A stretch of 64,000 nucleotides of DNA, from the NCBI RefSeq assembly GCF_009498455.1, contig NZ_CP045644.1, positions 5,459,001 through 5,523,000 of the forward strand. The letters run 5' to 3'. Positions within the stretch are counted from its first letter, which is position 1. Every line of letters starts with the position of its first letter. The notes below the pieces were generated by a model. That model had not been told where the DNA came from. It saw only the letters and a program-made list of their open reading frames with translations, and searched no databases. Source of the stretch: Variovorax paradoxus (GTDB taxonomy: Bacteria > Pseudomonadota > Gammaproteobacteria > Burkholderiales > Burkholderiaceae_C). Positions 17,976 to 29,259 of this stretch are shown piece after piece. Both the position numbers and the translations under genes were made by a program.

Positions 17976-18485
17976 ATGCATTCGATTTCGTTCCGACCGC
18001 TACACGCCACCGATTTCGCGATGCTCCACGACTGGCTGTGCCGCCCGCACGTGGCCGAGTGGTGGACGCCCGTGCCCACGCTCGACGAGGTCGAGGCCGA
18101 CTTCACGCCGATGCTGGCGCCCGACTCGCCCGAGCGCGGCTACATCGCGCTGCTTGATGGGCAGCCGCTGGGGTTCATCCAGTCTTACGTGGTGATGGGT
18201 TCGGGCGATGGTTGGTGGGAAGACGAACGCGACCCGGGCGCGCGCGGCATCGACCAGTTCCTCGCGCAGGCGGACCAATTGAATCGCGGCCTCGGCAGCG
18301 CGATGGTTCGAGCCTTCGCGGACCAGTTGTTCGCCGACCCGGCCGTGACGCGCATCCAGACCGATCCGTCACCACGCAACGCACGCGCGATCCGCAGCTA
18401 CGCCAAGGCCGGCTTCCGCGCGTTGGGCGAAGTGGTCACGCCCGACGGACCCGCGCTGCTGATGGTGCGCGAGCGAGACGCTTAA
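17976..18485 (+). CDS. GNAT N-acetyltransferase resembling AAC(6') aminoglycoside acetyltransferases
   Basis: 169 residues from ATG 17976; a start at 17943 overlaps the upstream gene. Key segments match the AAC(6')-I/IucB-like branch of GNATs: HDWLCRPHVAEWW near the N-terminus, GYIALLDGQPLGFIQ, GDGWWEDERDPGARGIDQFL, the acetyl-CoA loop LNRGLGSAMVRAF (RGLGS), DPSPRNARAIRSYAKAGF. Members acetylate amino groups of aminoglycosides or hydroxamates; the substrate of this chromosomal copy is unknown. It follows the DUF72 gene by 10 bases and converges on the next GNAT with a 4-base overlap. Confidence 0.8.
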   Translation: MHSISFRPLHATDFAMLHDWLCRPHVAEWWTPVPTLDEVEADFTPMLAPDSPERGYIALLDGQPLGFIQSYVVMGSGDGWWEDERDPGARGIDQFLAQADQLNRGLGSAMVRAFADQLFADPAVTRIQTDPSPRNARAIRSYAKAGFRALGEVVTPDGPALLMVRERDA

Positions 18486-19033
18486 ATCGCAGGCGGTGCA
18501 GTGTCGAGGTCGCACCACATGTGGAGCTTCGACAAGAACGCACCATTCAGAAGGTTGGCCATCGGCTCGACGCCGAAGACCTCGAAACCGCAGCGCTCGT
18601 ACAGCGCCTGCGCCGGGCGATTGCCTTCGGTCACGGTCAGCTGCACCACGCGCACGCCGTCGAGCGTGCGCGCATGCGCGAGCAAGGCGAGCACCAGTTG
18701 CCGTCCGGCGCCGACGCGCCGCGCCGTCGGTGCCACGGCCATGCCGAACAAGCTGGCCTTGTGGCGTGTGCGCTGCCGCGATTCGCGACCGAGGCCCGCC
18801 GCGCCGATGAGCGCGCCCTCGGCATCGAAGGCGCCGTACACCACCTCGGCCGCGTCGGCGTCCGTGCGCAGGCGCGTCTCCCACCAGGCCGGCGGCAGGC
18901 TGGCGCGCTCCTCGACCGTGGAAGTGAACGCCTCGGGGTGCCGCGCGTAGGCGTCGAGCATCAGCGCGCGGTAGGCCGGCGCGTCGGCGGGGACCAACCG
19001 GCGAACTGTGGGAACGACTTCAGAAACGGGCAC
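18482..19033 (-). CDS. GNAT family N-acetyltransferase
   Basis: 183 residues from a GTG at 19033. A typical GNAT fold is visible: VRRLVPADAPAYRALML at the N-terminus, GAFDAEGALIGAAGL, the acetyl-CoA binding segment MAVAPTARRVGAGRQLV (RRVGAG), VVQLTVTEGNRPAQALYERCGFEVFG, then a variable C-terminus. Substrate unknown; the N-terminal YARHPEAF pattern is common in GNATs of unknown specificity. The start overlaps the upstream DUF3574 gene end by 14 bases, so the genes are probably co-transcribed. Longer in-frame start at 19072 is possible but less likely. Confidence 0.82.
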   Translation of the reverse strand: MPVSEVVPTVRRLVPADAPAYRALMLDAYARHPEAFTSTVEERASLPPAWWETRLRTDADAAEVVYGAFDAEGALIGAAGLGRESRQRTRHKASLFGMAVAPTARRVGAGRQLVLALLAHARTLDGVRVVQLTVTEGNRPAQALYERCGFEVFGVEPMANLLNGAFLSKLHMWCDLDTAPPAI

Positions 19034-19451
19034 AGACGGACTGCCTTTCCTGCAACACCGCCTCTTGCGCAAAGCGCTGGCGGTAGGTGTCGATCAACGT
19101 GGCGATGGCCGCGTCAGTCTTCGTGTCGCGCGGGTGCAGCAGCACGACCAGCTTCGAAGGTTCGCGCACCACCTGCCCCGACGCAGCCCGCCATTGACCG
19201 GCGGCGTCGATCACGGTGAAGCCTTGCGGAAACGCCGGGGTCACGCGGGTGTCGAGAAAGCCGGCCCAGTCGGTGTCGGACACCTGACCGCCCGTGGGGA
19301 TGGCGCGGCCGAAATAGAGGGTGTCGCGCTCGAAGGCTTCGAAGCCCGTGGCGCAGTTGCCGGGCTGGCGCGTGGCGCAGCCTGCGAGCACCGCAGCGAA
19401 CAACGCCCCCGCCACGCCTGCGCGAGACAGTCTGTGGCGGGCGATGTTCAT
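19020..19451 (-). CDS. DUF3574 lipoprotein
   Basis: 143 residues. The signal peptide ends in a lipobox LAGC (Cys25), predicting a lipid-anchored periplasmic or outer-membrane protein. The mature part has the DUF3574 features DTLYFGRAIPTGGQVSDTDWAGFLDTRVTPAFP and a GQWR.. segment in the middle. No biochemical role is known for the family. It lies 17 bases downstream of sbcB on the same strand. Confidence 0.82.
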   Translation of the reverse strand: MNIARHRLSRAGVAGALFAAVLAGCATRQPGNCATGFEAFERDTLYFGRAIPTGGQVSDTDWAGFLDTRVTPAFPQGFTVIDAAGQWRAASGQVVREPSKLVVLLHPRDTKTDAAIATLIDTYRQRFAQEAVLQERQSVCARF

Positions 19452-19468
19452 GCCGGCACCTCGGTCTT

Positions 19469-20908
19469 TCAGGCCTCGGGCGCGATCATCTCGGCGTACT
19501 CGTACAGCGCGCCGAGGATTTCCTCCCCGCGCTCGTCGGCGTTCTCGGACAACGCATCGACCTCGCTGAACAGCGCCTCGATCGTGCGCGCCCCGCCCTC
19601 GCCCTTGAACAGGCGCGCCACGCGCAGCGCTTCCCAGCGCTCGGTTTCTTCCTCGTTCAATGATTCGGGCCAGTTGCGCGCCCGGTAGCGAAAGAGGATT
19701 TCGTCGAGCCGCCCGTCGTCGAAGGCCACGCGCTCCTTCGCGAGCCCTTCGGGCGACAGTCCGCGCAGCTGGTTCAGCCGCCGGCGGTCGCCGTTCCCGA
19801 CGAAGCCGCCGTAGAGGTCTTCATCGACATCGGGCGTCGCCTCCTTCGGGCGCGAAAAAACCTGCGACCAGATGGCGCTCATGTCGGGCAGGTCGCGCGC
19901 GATGGCGGCGTGGCGCATGGCGGTGTCCATGTCGACGCCCCAGCGCTCGGCCATGGCCGGTGCCAGCGTGCGCAGGTTGCCGACCACCATCGGCGACTTG
20001 TTCAGGTGCACGCTCTTCATCGGCAGCCGCGTCAGGCCCTCGGGCAGGTCGGCGGTGCGCGTGAACAGGCGCAGGCGCAGCGTTTCGGCGTCGAGGTCGC
20101 GCAGCTCGCTCGGGTCTTGCGACAGGTCCCAGGCCAGCAGCTCGTTCTTGTTGGTCGGATGGCTGGCCAGCGGCCACATCACGGCCAGGCAGCCGCGCTC
20201 GACCGGGAACATGCCCGACACGTGGAGGAAAGGCTTGGCGGTTTCGCGCATGGCAGGGAGGCTGAGTTCGATCGCCACGCGGTCCTTCTTGTGCAGGCTG
20301 AAGGCGAAGTCGAACAGCTTGGGCTGCTTGTCGCGGATGAGCCGGGCCAGCGCGATGGTGGCGCGCACGTCGGACAGCGCATCGTGCGCCGACTCGTGCA
20401 ACAGGCCGTTGGCGCGCGCCAGGTCTTCGAGCTTGAAGCTGGGCTTGCCGTCTTCTTTTTTCGGCCACTCGATGCCGTCGGGGCGCAGCGCGTAGGTGAG
20501 GCGTACCACGTCGAGCAGGTCCCAGCGCCCGCAGTCGTTCTGCCATTCGCGCGCGTACGGGTCGATGAGGTTACGCCAGAACAGGAAGCGCGTGACCTCG
20601 TCGTCGAAGCGGATCGTGTTGTAGCCCACGCCGACGGTGCCGGGCTGCGAGAAGGCTTGCTCGATCTGCGCGGCGAACTCGTGCTCGGGAATGCCGCGCT
20701 CCAGGCAGATCTGCGGCGTGATACCGGTGATCAGGCAGGCCTCGGGGCTGGGCAGGTAGTCCGGCGCGGGCTTGCAGTAGATCATCAACGGCTCACCGAC
20801 CTCGTTGAGTTCGGCATCGGTGCGGATGGCGGCGAACTGCGAGGGACGGTCGCGGCGCGGCACGGCGCCAAAGGTTTCGTAGTCGTGCCAGAGAAAGGTG
20901 TGGTTCAT
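19469..20908 (-). CDS. sbcB: Exodeoxyribonuclease I
   Basis: 479 residues, the usual length for exonuclease I. DEDDh active-site residues are visible: DYETFG at 9-14 (Asp and Glu), GYNTIRFDDEV (Asp) and HDALSDVRAT (His and Asp). The C-terminal half contains the SH3-like and helical domains of ExoI, including LRGLSPEGLA and FRYRARNWPESLNEEE. It degrades single-stranded DNA 3'-5' in recombination and mismatch repair. The start lies directly against the stop of the cardiolipin synthase gene (no spacer), implying co-transcription. Confidence 0.95.
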   Translation of the reverse strand: MNHTFLWHDYETFGAVPRRDRPSQFAAIRTDAELNEVGEPLMIYCKPAPDYLPSPEACLITGITPQICLERGIPEHEFAAQIEQAFSQPGTVGVGYNTIRFDDEVTRFLFWRNLIDPYAREWQNDCGRWDLLDVVRLTYALRPDGIEWPKKEDGKPSFKLEDLARANGLLHESAHDALSDVRATIALARLIRDKQPKLFDFAFSLHKKDRVAIELSLPAMRETAKPFLHVSGMFPVERGCLAVMWPLASHPTNKNELLAWDLSQDPSELRDLDAETLRLRLFTRTADLPEGLTRLPMKSVHLNKSPMVVGNLRTLAPAMAERWGVDMDTAMRHAAIARDLPDMSAIWSQVFSRPKEATPDVDEDLYGGFVGNGDRRRLNQLRGLSPEGLAKERVAFDDGRLDEILFRYRARNWPESLNEEETERWEALRVARLFKGEGGARTIEALFSEVDALSENADERGEEILGALYEYAEMIAPEA

Positions 20909-22357
20909 TCAGAGCAAGGGAGAAAACAGTCGCGCGATGGCGTCGCCGAGGCGGCGCCAGAAACTCTGCGGCCGGTGGGCGCGCACGGCGCCGGAACTGT
21001 GCAGATCGGTTTCGAATTGCGCCGCCAGCGGCTGGGTCAGCGCGGGTCCGTAGACCACGGCACAGACCTCGAAGTTGAGCCGGAAGCTGCGGTTGTCGAA
21101 ATTGGCGGTGCCGATCATCGCGCAATGGTCGTCGACCACCAGCGTCTTGGAGTGCAGCATGCGCGCCTTGTACTCCCAGACCTTGACGCCCGCCGTCATC
21201 AGCTCATCGAAGTACGAACGCGCCGCAGCGCTCACGATGGCCGAGTCGCTGCGGCGCGGCACGAGCAGTCGCACGTCGACGCCGCGCAACGCTGCGCTGG
21301 TCAGCGCCATCAGCGCGGGCTCGCCCGGCACGAAGTACGGCGTGGTGAGCCAGGCACGCTGCGTGGCCGAGTGGATCGCCTCGACGTGCATGCGGTGGAT
21401 GGCCTCGAGCGCGTTGTCGGGCCCGCTCGTGACGATCTGCACCGGAATGTCGCCCGCATCCACGCGCGGCAGCAGCAGGTCCATGGTGTCGTCGAGGCGA
21501 CGCACGTCATCGCCGGTGGCGTAGGTCCAGTCTTCGAGGAAGGTGGTCTGCAGCCAGCGCACCACGCTGCCTTCGACGCGCAGGTGCACGTCGTGGTAAG
21601 CGTCTTCCGGGTACGTGCGCTTGTCTTCCTCGTCGGTGATGTTCACGCCGCCGGTGAAGCCGACGCGGCCGTCGCACACCACGATCTTGCGGTGGGTGCG
21701 GTAGTTGGTCACGGGGCGCAGGCGCCGGCCGATCTTGGTGTCGTGGAACAGTGCCACCTGCACGCCCGCCGCCAGCATCGGCGCCATGAACTTGCGGCCG
21801 ATGCGCTTGGAGCCGAGCGCGTCGATCAGAAGACGCACCGTCACGCCGGCCTGCGCGCGTTCGATCAGCAGATCGCGCAGCGCGGTGCCGATGCGGTCGG
21901 GCTCGAAGATGTAGTACTCGAGGTGGATGTGGTCACGCGCCGCGCGCACAGCCTCGAAGATGGCGTCGAAGGTGCGCGCGCCGCCCGACAGCAACTCGAC
22001 GTTCGTGGCGCTCGACACCGGCAACCCGCAGGCGGCGGTGCCCAGCCGCGCCATCTGCTGCAGCGCCGGCGGCGCATGCTGCGACGCGTCCCGCAACCGC
22101 GCGAGGTCGGCCTGCGCATGCGCGCTCGCCCGGCTGCGCAACCGCTTGACCCGCTGCTTGCGCAGCCGCTGCGGTCCCAGGAAGTAATAGACGATGAAGC
22201 CCGCGAACGGCAGCAGCGCCAGCGACAGGATCCAGCTCATGGTGGACACCGGCGCGCGCTTCTGCATCACGATCCAGACCGACAGCACGGCGATGTAGCC
22301 GCTCCACGCCAAGGAGAGGCCGGTTTTCCATTCGTGGCTGAGTTCGGGAAGGATCAA
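20909..22357 (-). CDS. cls: Cardiolipin synthase (phospholipase D superfamily)
   Basis: 482 residues with two N-terminal membrane helices (about 15-32 and 41-60) and two HKD catalytic motifs: HRKIVVCDGRVGFTGG in the middle (near 220) and HSKTLVVDDHCAMIGTANFD near 400. The family condenses two phosphatidylglycerols, or PG with PE, to cardiolipin at the inner membrane. The length and topology match bacterial Cls A-type enzymes. It begins a leftward unit with sbcB. Confidence 0.93.
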   Translation of the reverse strand: MILPELSHEWKTGLSLAWSGYIAVLSVWIVMQKRAPVSTMSWILSLALLPFAGFIVYYFLGPQRLRKQRVKRLRSRASAHAQADLARLRDASQHAPPALQQMARLGTAACGLPVSSATNVELLSGGARTFDAIFEAVRAARDHIHLEYYIFEPDRIGTALRDLLIERAQAGVTVRLLIDALGSKRIGRKFMAPMLAAGVQVALFHDTKIGRRLRPVTNYRTHRKIVVCDGRVGFTGGVNITDEEDKRTYPEDAYHDVHLRVEGSVVRWLQTTFLEDWTYATGDDVRRLDDTMDLLLPRVDAGDIPVQIVTSGPDNALEAIHRMHVEAIHSATQRAWLTTPYFVPGEPALMALTSAALRGVDVRLLVPRRSDSAIVSAAARSYFDELMTAGVKVWEYKARMLHSKTLVVDDHCAMIGTANFDNRSFRLNFEVCAVVYGPALTQPLAAQFETDLHSSGAVRAHRPQSFWRRLGDAIARLFSPLL

Positions 22358-22400
22358 GGCGAAAGCGGATGAAGGCGAAGTGTTTGGGGCCTGCCCAAAG

Positions 22401-22433
22401 AAAAAGGCCGGCAGCGAATGCTACCGGCCTTTG
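22401..22433 (-). terminator. Rho-independent terminator of clpA
   Basis: A 13-base-pair stem with one mismatch (AAAGGCCGG on one arm, CCGGCCTTT on the other) and a 4-base loop, followed on the minus strand by a T-rich run. It lies 25 bases beyond the clpA stop. Confidence 0.8.
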
Positions 22434-22457
22434 ACGGGGTTCCTCGAAGAGGCGGAA

Positions 22458-24779
<2,322 letters not shown>

Positions 24780-24846
24780 GTGATTTCCTTTTGCCTTGCT
24801 GTAAATAAGTTCTCAGATGGGTTGGAGCGCGTGCAATTCAACTGGT

Positions 24847-25206
24847 TCACGCGACCGGTTCGCTGACACATTGCAGCGGGTGCCCAGCCTGCTGCGCGGC
24901 CTCCATCACCTGATTGACCTTGGTGGCCGCCATGTCGCGGGAATAGACCCCACAAACACCGCGGCCATCGAGGTGGATCTTGAGCATGATCTGGGTCGCC
25001 GTTTCCCGGTCCTTGCTGAAATATTCCTGCAGGACGACGATCACGAACTCCATTGGTGTGTAGTCGTCGTTCAGCATGACGACCTGGTACATCTGGGGCG
25101 GTGCCGTTTTTTGCGGGCGGCGCTCCAGAACGACCGAATCTCCGTCGTCGCCCGCCGGTTTCTGCGCCGGTGGGGTGTTGGGAGTTTTGGGAATTCTCGT
25201 TGCCAT
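24847..25206 (-). CDS. clpS: ClpS adaptor for N-end rule degradation
   Basis: 119 residues. The core has [24 protein letters not shown], which forms the N-degron pocket, and [18 protein letters not shown] near the C-terminus; a disordered Pro/Lys-rich N-terminus contacts ClpA. ATG 25206 was chosen over a start at 25287 because the extension has no ClpS character. It lies 67 bases ahead of clpA. Confidence 0.95.
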   Translation of the reverse strand: MATRIPKTPNTPPAQKPAGDDGDSVVLERRPQKTAPPQMYQVVMLNDDYTPMEFVIVVLQEYFSKDRETATQIMLKIHLDGRGVCGVYSRDMAATKVNQVMEAAQQAGHPLQCVSEPVA

Positions 25207-25317
25207 GAAAAAGATTCTATAGAGCGTGCAAGCACCGTGCCGACGCCAACAGACTTGGTGACGCCTATTCGACAAATCAAGGGGCATGCGTCGTGTACGA
25301 CAGCACGAAGACAGACG

Positions 25318-25350
25318 TAAAAAAACCGGCAGATTGCCGGTCTTTTTTTA
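25318..25350. terminator. Bidirectional terminator closing the T6SS operon
   Basis: A 7-base-pair stem ACCGGCA/TGCCGGT with a 3-base loop is flanked by a run of A on one side and T on the other, so it can act in both directions. It sits at the end of the last T6SS gene and ahead of clpS. Confidence 0.8.
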
Positions 25351-25938
25351 CAGATTGCGCAGAACGGGGCCCTTGGGCGCCGGCAATTTCCGACCCGGTA
25401 CCCGGGTCGGGATCGGTAAATCGGGCGGCAAGGCGTCGATTTCTTCGTCGGAGAGTTCGCGCTCGGGTGCCGTCTCTGTCTCTGCCTCCCAGTGAGAGAC
25501 AGGGGGCAGCACGAGCGGGACCGGCGACTTCTGCGGTTCTGAATCCTCGTGCAAGGCGGGTGTGGGTGGCGACGATCGCGTCCGCTGTGCTGGGAACGGT
25601 GCAACGGGCGGGGCAATCAGCCCTGCTCGTCTGGCCGGCAAGGAGGGGGGCGCTGGCCACAACGCCTGCCATTCAGCCCGCCGCCGCGCGTCTTGCTCAG
25701 ATTGCCAGTGCGCCAGCGCGAGGCGCTGCGCTTCCTGGTGCGCGGTCTGTTGCTGTCCGAGCAGCGCCAACTCGGCGCAGATTGCCTGCCGCGTCTGTTC
25801 GCGCTCCGAATCCAAGGCACGGCGCTGCGCGTCGAGTTGCCTGCCGAGCCTGTGTGAAAACGCCCAGAGCCCCAGCAAGGCGCCCACAGCACCGACCGAA
25901 AAGCAGACGACAAGGAAATTGGCCTGGATCAGCGTCAC
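25348..25938 (-). CDS. Membrane-anchored coiled-coil protein, last gene of the T6SS operon
   Basis: 196 residues from a GTG that overlaps the tssA stop (GTGA). One N-terminal transmembrane helix (about 9-28, VVCFSVGAVGALLGLWAF) is followed by a Gln/Arg/Ala-rich coiled coil (about 30-95) and a long Pro-rich, acidic C-terminus containing ELSDEEIDALPPDLP. No family recognised. Tight coupling to tssA suggests a T6SS-related function such as a membrane-complex accessory, but this is inference from position only. Confidence 0.72.
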   Translation of the reverse strand: MTLIQANFLVVCFSVGAVGALLGLWAFSHRLGRQLDAQRRALDSEREQTRQAICAELALLGQQQTAHQEAQRLALAHWQSEQDARRRAEWQALWPAPPSLPARRAGLIAPPVAPFPAQRTRSSPPTPALHEDSEPQKSPVPLVLPPVSHWEAETETAPERELSDEEIDALPPDLPIPTRVPGRKLPAPKGPVLRNL

Positions 25939-26978
25939 AGCGAGACCTCCTCGTCGGCATCCCATTTGCGCAACAGATCGAGCGGGATGGCATCGGCCAC
26001 CTGTGAGAACCGCAGACCGGTCATGCGTTCGGCCTGCTTGAGCAGCACGGCGACAGGGCTGCTCGGCTCATGGCTTTCGAACCATCGACGGGCTTTGCGA
26101 ATGTCGCGCAGGATGTCGTCGCGTGCCACCAACCCTTCGCCGACTGGCGGAGTGGCCGGCCACGGCGGCAGCGGGCCAGGCATTGTTGCGACCACATCAG
26201 GTGACACCGATGACCCGGTTCGCTGGAACGGGGCCAGCAACCGCACCAGCGTGTGCAGTGGCGGCGCGTCCTGTCCCAGGTGCTGCGTGGCCCACGCGAC
26301 GATCTGCGCAGCGGCCTCGCCCGCTTGCGCCAGAAGGCGTAGCGGCGCCTGGTCACCGCCCGAAGCGGCAACCGCCAGGTCTGCCAATTGCTGCGTCATG
26401 CTCTCGGGACTGGCGGCGTCCGGCGACCGGGGCATTGCAAACGCGCGCTCGACTTCGCGCACCGTCAAGTGCCGCGCGGCATTGGCCGCGACGACGACTT
26501 CTCGTATGTCGCTCAACAGACCTTCCGGATCGGCCAACGCTGCAAGCGCATTGGCACGCACAGCCGGATCGCGTTCGCCTTCGATCATCAACTGAGGGTG
26601 CACCGCGTCAGGCCACGTCTTGAGCGCCTCGACCAGCAGCACCAACGACTGCGCAAGCCCTGGCGCCTGCGCCAACCGGGTGCGCGCGCGACACAGCCAG
26701 ACAAAGAGATTGATATCCCGGGTCCGCAGCAACAGTCGACGGCAGTCCCGTTCGATCTCGGCCCAGTTGGGCGCATCGGGCGCTCCAACGAACTGCCCGT
26801 ACTGGGCATCGCCGCGCGGGGCCATGCGTGCCAGCAAGACGGCGTATTCCGCGTCGTATTCCAGGCTCGGGCCGCAGGGGGCTGCGGCACTGAAGGGCGA
26901 CAGCCGGTTGTCGGCCTCGATGCGGGCAGGCATGGCATAGACGGTTGGCTCGGCGTCAGTGTGAATGGGAGCGGTCAT
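25935..26978 (-). CDS. tssA: Type VI secretion protein TssA (ImpA N-terminal family)
   Basis: 347 residues. The ImpA_N domain is recognised by PCGPSLEYDAEYAVLLARM, PNWAEIERDCRRLLLRTRDINLFVWLCRA and the following WPDAVHPQL. The C-terminus has the family pattern RDDILRDIRKARRWFESHEPSSPVAVLLKQAERMTG. TssA caps or primes sheath polymerisation and links baseplate and membrane complex. It is 23 bases after tssG and overlaps the next gene. Confidence 0.87.
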   Translation of the reverse strand: MTAPIHTDAEPTVYAMPARIEADNRLSPFSAAAPCGPSLEYDAEYAVLLARMAPRGDAQYGQFVGAPDAPNWAEIERDCRRLLLRTRDINLFVWLCRARTRLAQAPGLAQSLVLLVEALKTWPDAVHPQLMIEGERDPAVRANALAALADPEGLLSDIREVVVAANAARHLTVREVERAFAMPRSPDAASPESMTQQLADLAVAASGGDQAPLRLLAQAGEAAAQIVAWATQHLGQDAPPLHTLVRLLAPFQRTGSSVSPDVVATMPGPLPPWPATPPVGEGLVARDDILRDIRKARRWFESHEPSSPVAVLLKQAERMTGLRFSQVADAIPLDLLRKWDADEEVSL

Positions 26979-27001
26979 GGCAGGTTCTCACAGGGAAAAA
27001 A

Positions 27002-28159
27002 TCAACGTGCCACGGTCGCGTTGCCGTGATGGCACGAACCGATGTAGGCCTCGGGCTCGAACACCATCCCGACGGTGTAGCCTGGGGATGAACGCGCCGC
27101 ATCGACGGCCCGGCGCCCCTCCTCCGCGCCCCCGGAACCGCCAAGCCACGTGGACCACCCGAGCTTTTCGGTGTCCTCGAGCCGCGCAGGCGGCGTGCTG
27201 TCGTTGCGCACGCGCAGCTCCACCTCCCAGACGAATTCGTAGCCGACAAAGCCACGGACCCATTCGACGAGCAGCGCCAGGTCTTGCCCCTGCGGCGTGA
27301 AACGCAGGTACTGCGCCAGGCTCAACGGGCCGAGCACCAGCCGGAACTTGTTCTGCCGATCGGCCACGACCTCCCCCGCAATGGCTCCGAGGCCCATGAT
27401 GCTGGAGCTGCGCGCGAGCCCCAGATGGCTCTGGTCCTCGGGATCGATCCGGATCCAGTGGCGCACGAACTCATCCAGTTGGACGGGCACGGCGAAGAAT
27501 TGCGCGAGGGTGGCCGCCAGCCCATCGGGATTGCGAGCTTCGCGGGCCAGATGGGTCGAGGCCGCCAGCCGGGCATGCGACGGCAGCACCGAATCACGGA
27601 TCTCCAGCGGGTCGTGGCCTGTCAGGCGTGCGATGTAGCGGCTGAACGCCTCGTCCTCCGGCCGGTCGAGCCCGGCGGCGGCCTGCCCTTGCGCCCATGC
27701 CCGGTACATGTGCGTCAGGTAGCGGTGATGAAACAGGTCGAGGAAGTCCGCCAGGGTGCTGTCGTTGTGGTTTTCGGTGCGGTCCCGAACCAGTTCGGTG
27801 AAATGCAGCGGCAGCGGGCCGTTGGGCCCGAGAAGGCCGAGGCTGTACAGGCGCACGACCGGGAGCGCCGGATTGTTCCCGGACCGCGTCGGAGAAGCCC
27901 CCAACATCCGGCGCTCCGACTCGCCGGGCAGCACCACGCTGGCGATTTCACGCGGCGCGAAAGTCAAGGCCGCCGCCTGCCCCAGCCGGAACGACTCCTG
28001 CTGAGGGCGTCGGGCCAATCCAACGGAGGGATGCTGCAGATGGGATGCACCCAAGCGCCTCAACAGCGACAGGAAGCCAAACTTCCAGGGCGTGCGACGC
28101 AGCCGTCCAAGCATCTCGTGAAGTGGTCCACCGGGATCGGCCTCGCGGGCTTTCGTCAT
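27002..28159 (-). CDS. tssG: Type VI secretion baseplate subunit TssG
   Basis: 385 residues, slightly longer than average. Typical TssG features are LRRTPWKFGFLSLLRRL at the N-terminus, PSVGLARRPQQESFRLGQAAALTFAP, GLLGPNGPLPLHFTELVRDR and FLDLFHHRYLTHMYRAWA. TssG forms a baseplate wedge with TssF, TssE and TssK; tssF and tssE are not in this cluster. The ATG overlaps the stop of the upstream FHA gene (ATGA). The C-terminal 60 or so residues (ELRVRNDSTPPARLEDTEKL onward) look like a local extension. Confidence 0.9.
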   Translation of the reverse strand: MTKAREADPGGPLHEMLGRLRRTPWKFGFLSLLRRLGASHLQHPSVGLARRPQQESFRLGQAAALTFAPREIASVVLPGESERRMLGASPTRSGNNPALPVVRLYSLGLLGPNGPLPLHFTELVRDRTENHNDSTLADFLDLFHHRYLTHMYRAWAQGQAAAGLDRPEDEAFSRYIARLTGHDPLEIRDSVLPSHARLAASTHLAREARNPDGLAATLAQFFAVPVQLDEFVRHWIRIDPEDQSHLGLARSSSIMGLGAIAGEVVADRQNKFRLVLGPLSLAQYLRFTPQGQDLALLVEWVRGFVGYEFVWEVELRVRNDSTPPARLEDTEKLGWSTWLGGSGGAEEGRRAVDAARSSPGYTVGMVFEPEAYIGSCHHGNATVAR

Positions 28160-29259
28160 GACCTCTCCTCGCCTTCGCTGCCGGCGTCCCGTTGCTGCGC
28201 AGTTCCCAACCGGATATGGCTGTCGGGCGACAGGTCGTGGTGCTCTTGCCGTGTCAGGCTGGGCAACGGTGCACGGCTGTCGCGCGCCAGTTCGGGAGCG
28301 AACAGGCCCAGCACGTCCTCGGGTACCTCCGGATCAAGCAATCCGGACCTCATGAGGGGCTCGAAGTCCTCGATGATCCGGTCGATGCCCTCGCGCGGCA
28401 GCAGGATGTCACGCAGCAAGGGATACGGTTCGGCCTGCTTGCGCAACTCGTCCAGCGTGGGGGCGGCTTCGTTCCCGGACGCCAGCAACCCCTCCCAGTC
28501 GACACGCCCGGCGAGTTGCGCAGGGTCGCGCACCACGCGAACGAACTCCTCGTGCAACTCCTCAAGCAGACTTGCCGGTCGGCCATCGCCACGGGTCGGC
28601 GGACTCGCCAATCGCGCAGCGGGCCGTGCTTGCACAGCCACAGGCGCCTCACCGAGCAGCCCCGCCAGGACGTCGGCAACCGGCGAAGGCTGCGCGCCCG
28701 CGATATCGAGGATGCCGAAAGGGTTCACCAGCACATCCACGTGCGACTCCTGCGCGCTGCCATCTCCTGCGGAACGGTCGTCGAAAGCCAGTGCACGCAG
28801 ATCGAAAGGCGATGCCTCGACTGCTGGCGTGGGCGACAGGCCACGCGGCTCGACATCGGCAACCCAGCGCCGCTCCGGAGTCGGCACACGCGGCCACGTC
28901 GGGTCCGCCGGGAGGTCTTGCTCCACGATGAAACGCAGCAAGCCGAGCTCCAGGGTGTCCCCTGGCGTGATCGGCACGCTTGCTCCCGCGAGCACGCGTT
29001 CGCCTTCGCGCACGCACATCAATGTCTGGCTGCTGTTCGTCAGGCGCCACTCTCCCGCACTGTCGCTCCATGCAATGCGGCACAGATTGGCCGCACGCCA
29101 TTGCGCTTCGCTCTGGCGCTCTCCACACAGCTGGAGCGCATCGGCCATGCCGGCGCCGGACGGCGGAATCGACAGCGCCCCGCTGCGCGCTTCGCCGTTG
29201 CCGTGCGTGAGCTTCAAGCGCAACCGAGAGCCGTTCCTCTGCGTTTCCGTGCGACTCAT
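28156..29259 (-). CDS. T6SS-associated protein with FHA-like N-terminus and TagK-like C-terminus
   Basis: 367 residues. Residues about 20-110 look like a divergent forkhead-associated-type sandwich (RLTNSSQTLMCVREGERVL, GDTLELGLLRFIV). After a Pro-rich linker, residues about 235-360 contain YPLLRDILLPREGIDRIIEDFEPL, VLGLFAPELA and TRQEHHDLSPDSH, which I associate with TagK proteins of Burkholderiales T6SS clusters; this match is from memory and unverified. TagH is the alternative name if the FHA reading dominates. Likely cytoplasmic, acting in assembly or post-translational control. Four-base overlaps with tagF and tssG show coupled translation. Confidence 0.65.
   Translation of the reverse strand: MSRTETQRNGSRLRLKLTHGNGEARSGALSIPPSGAGMADALQLCGERQSEAQWRAANLCRIAWSDSAGEWRLTNSSQTLMCVREGERVLAGASVPITPGDTLELGLLRFIVEQDLPADPTWPRVPTPERRWVADVEPRGLSPTPAVEASPFDLRALAFDDRSAGDGSAQESHVDVLVNPFGILDIAGAQPSPVADVLAGLLGEAPVAVQARPAARLASPPTRGDGRPASLLEELHEEFVRVVRDPAQLAGRVDWEGLLASGNEAAPTLDELRKQAEPYPLLRDILLPREGIDRIIEDFEPLMRSGLLDPEVPEDVLGLFAPELARDSRAPLPSLTRQEHHDLSPDSHIRLGTAQQRDAGSEGEERS

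Noticed and set aside
26978..27002. Hidden tssE or tssF between tssA and tssG or elsewhere in the T6SS spacers
   Set aside because: Spacers are too short (largest 176 bases) and the antisense frames show no gp25-like or TssF-like segments.
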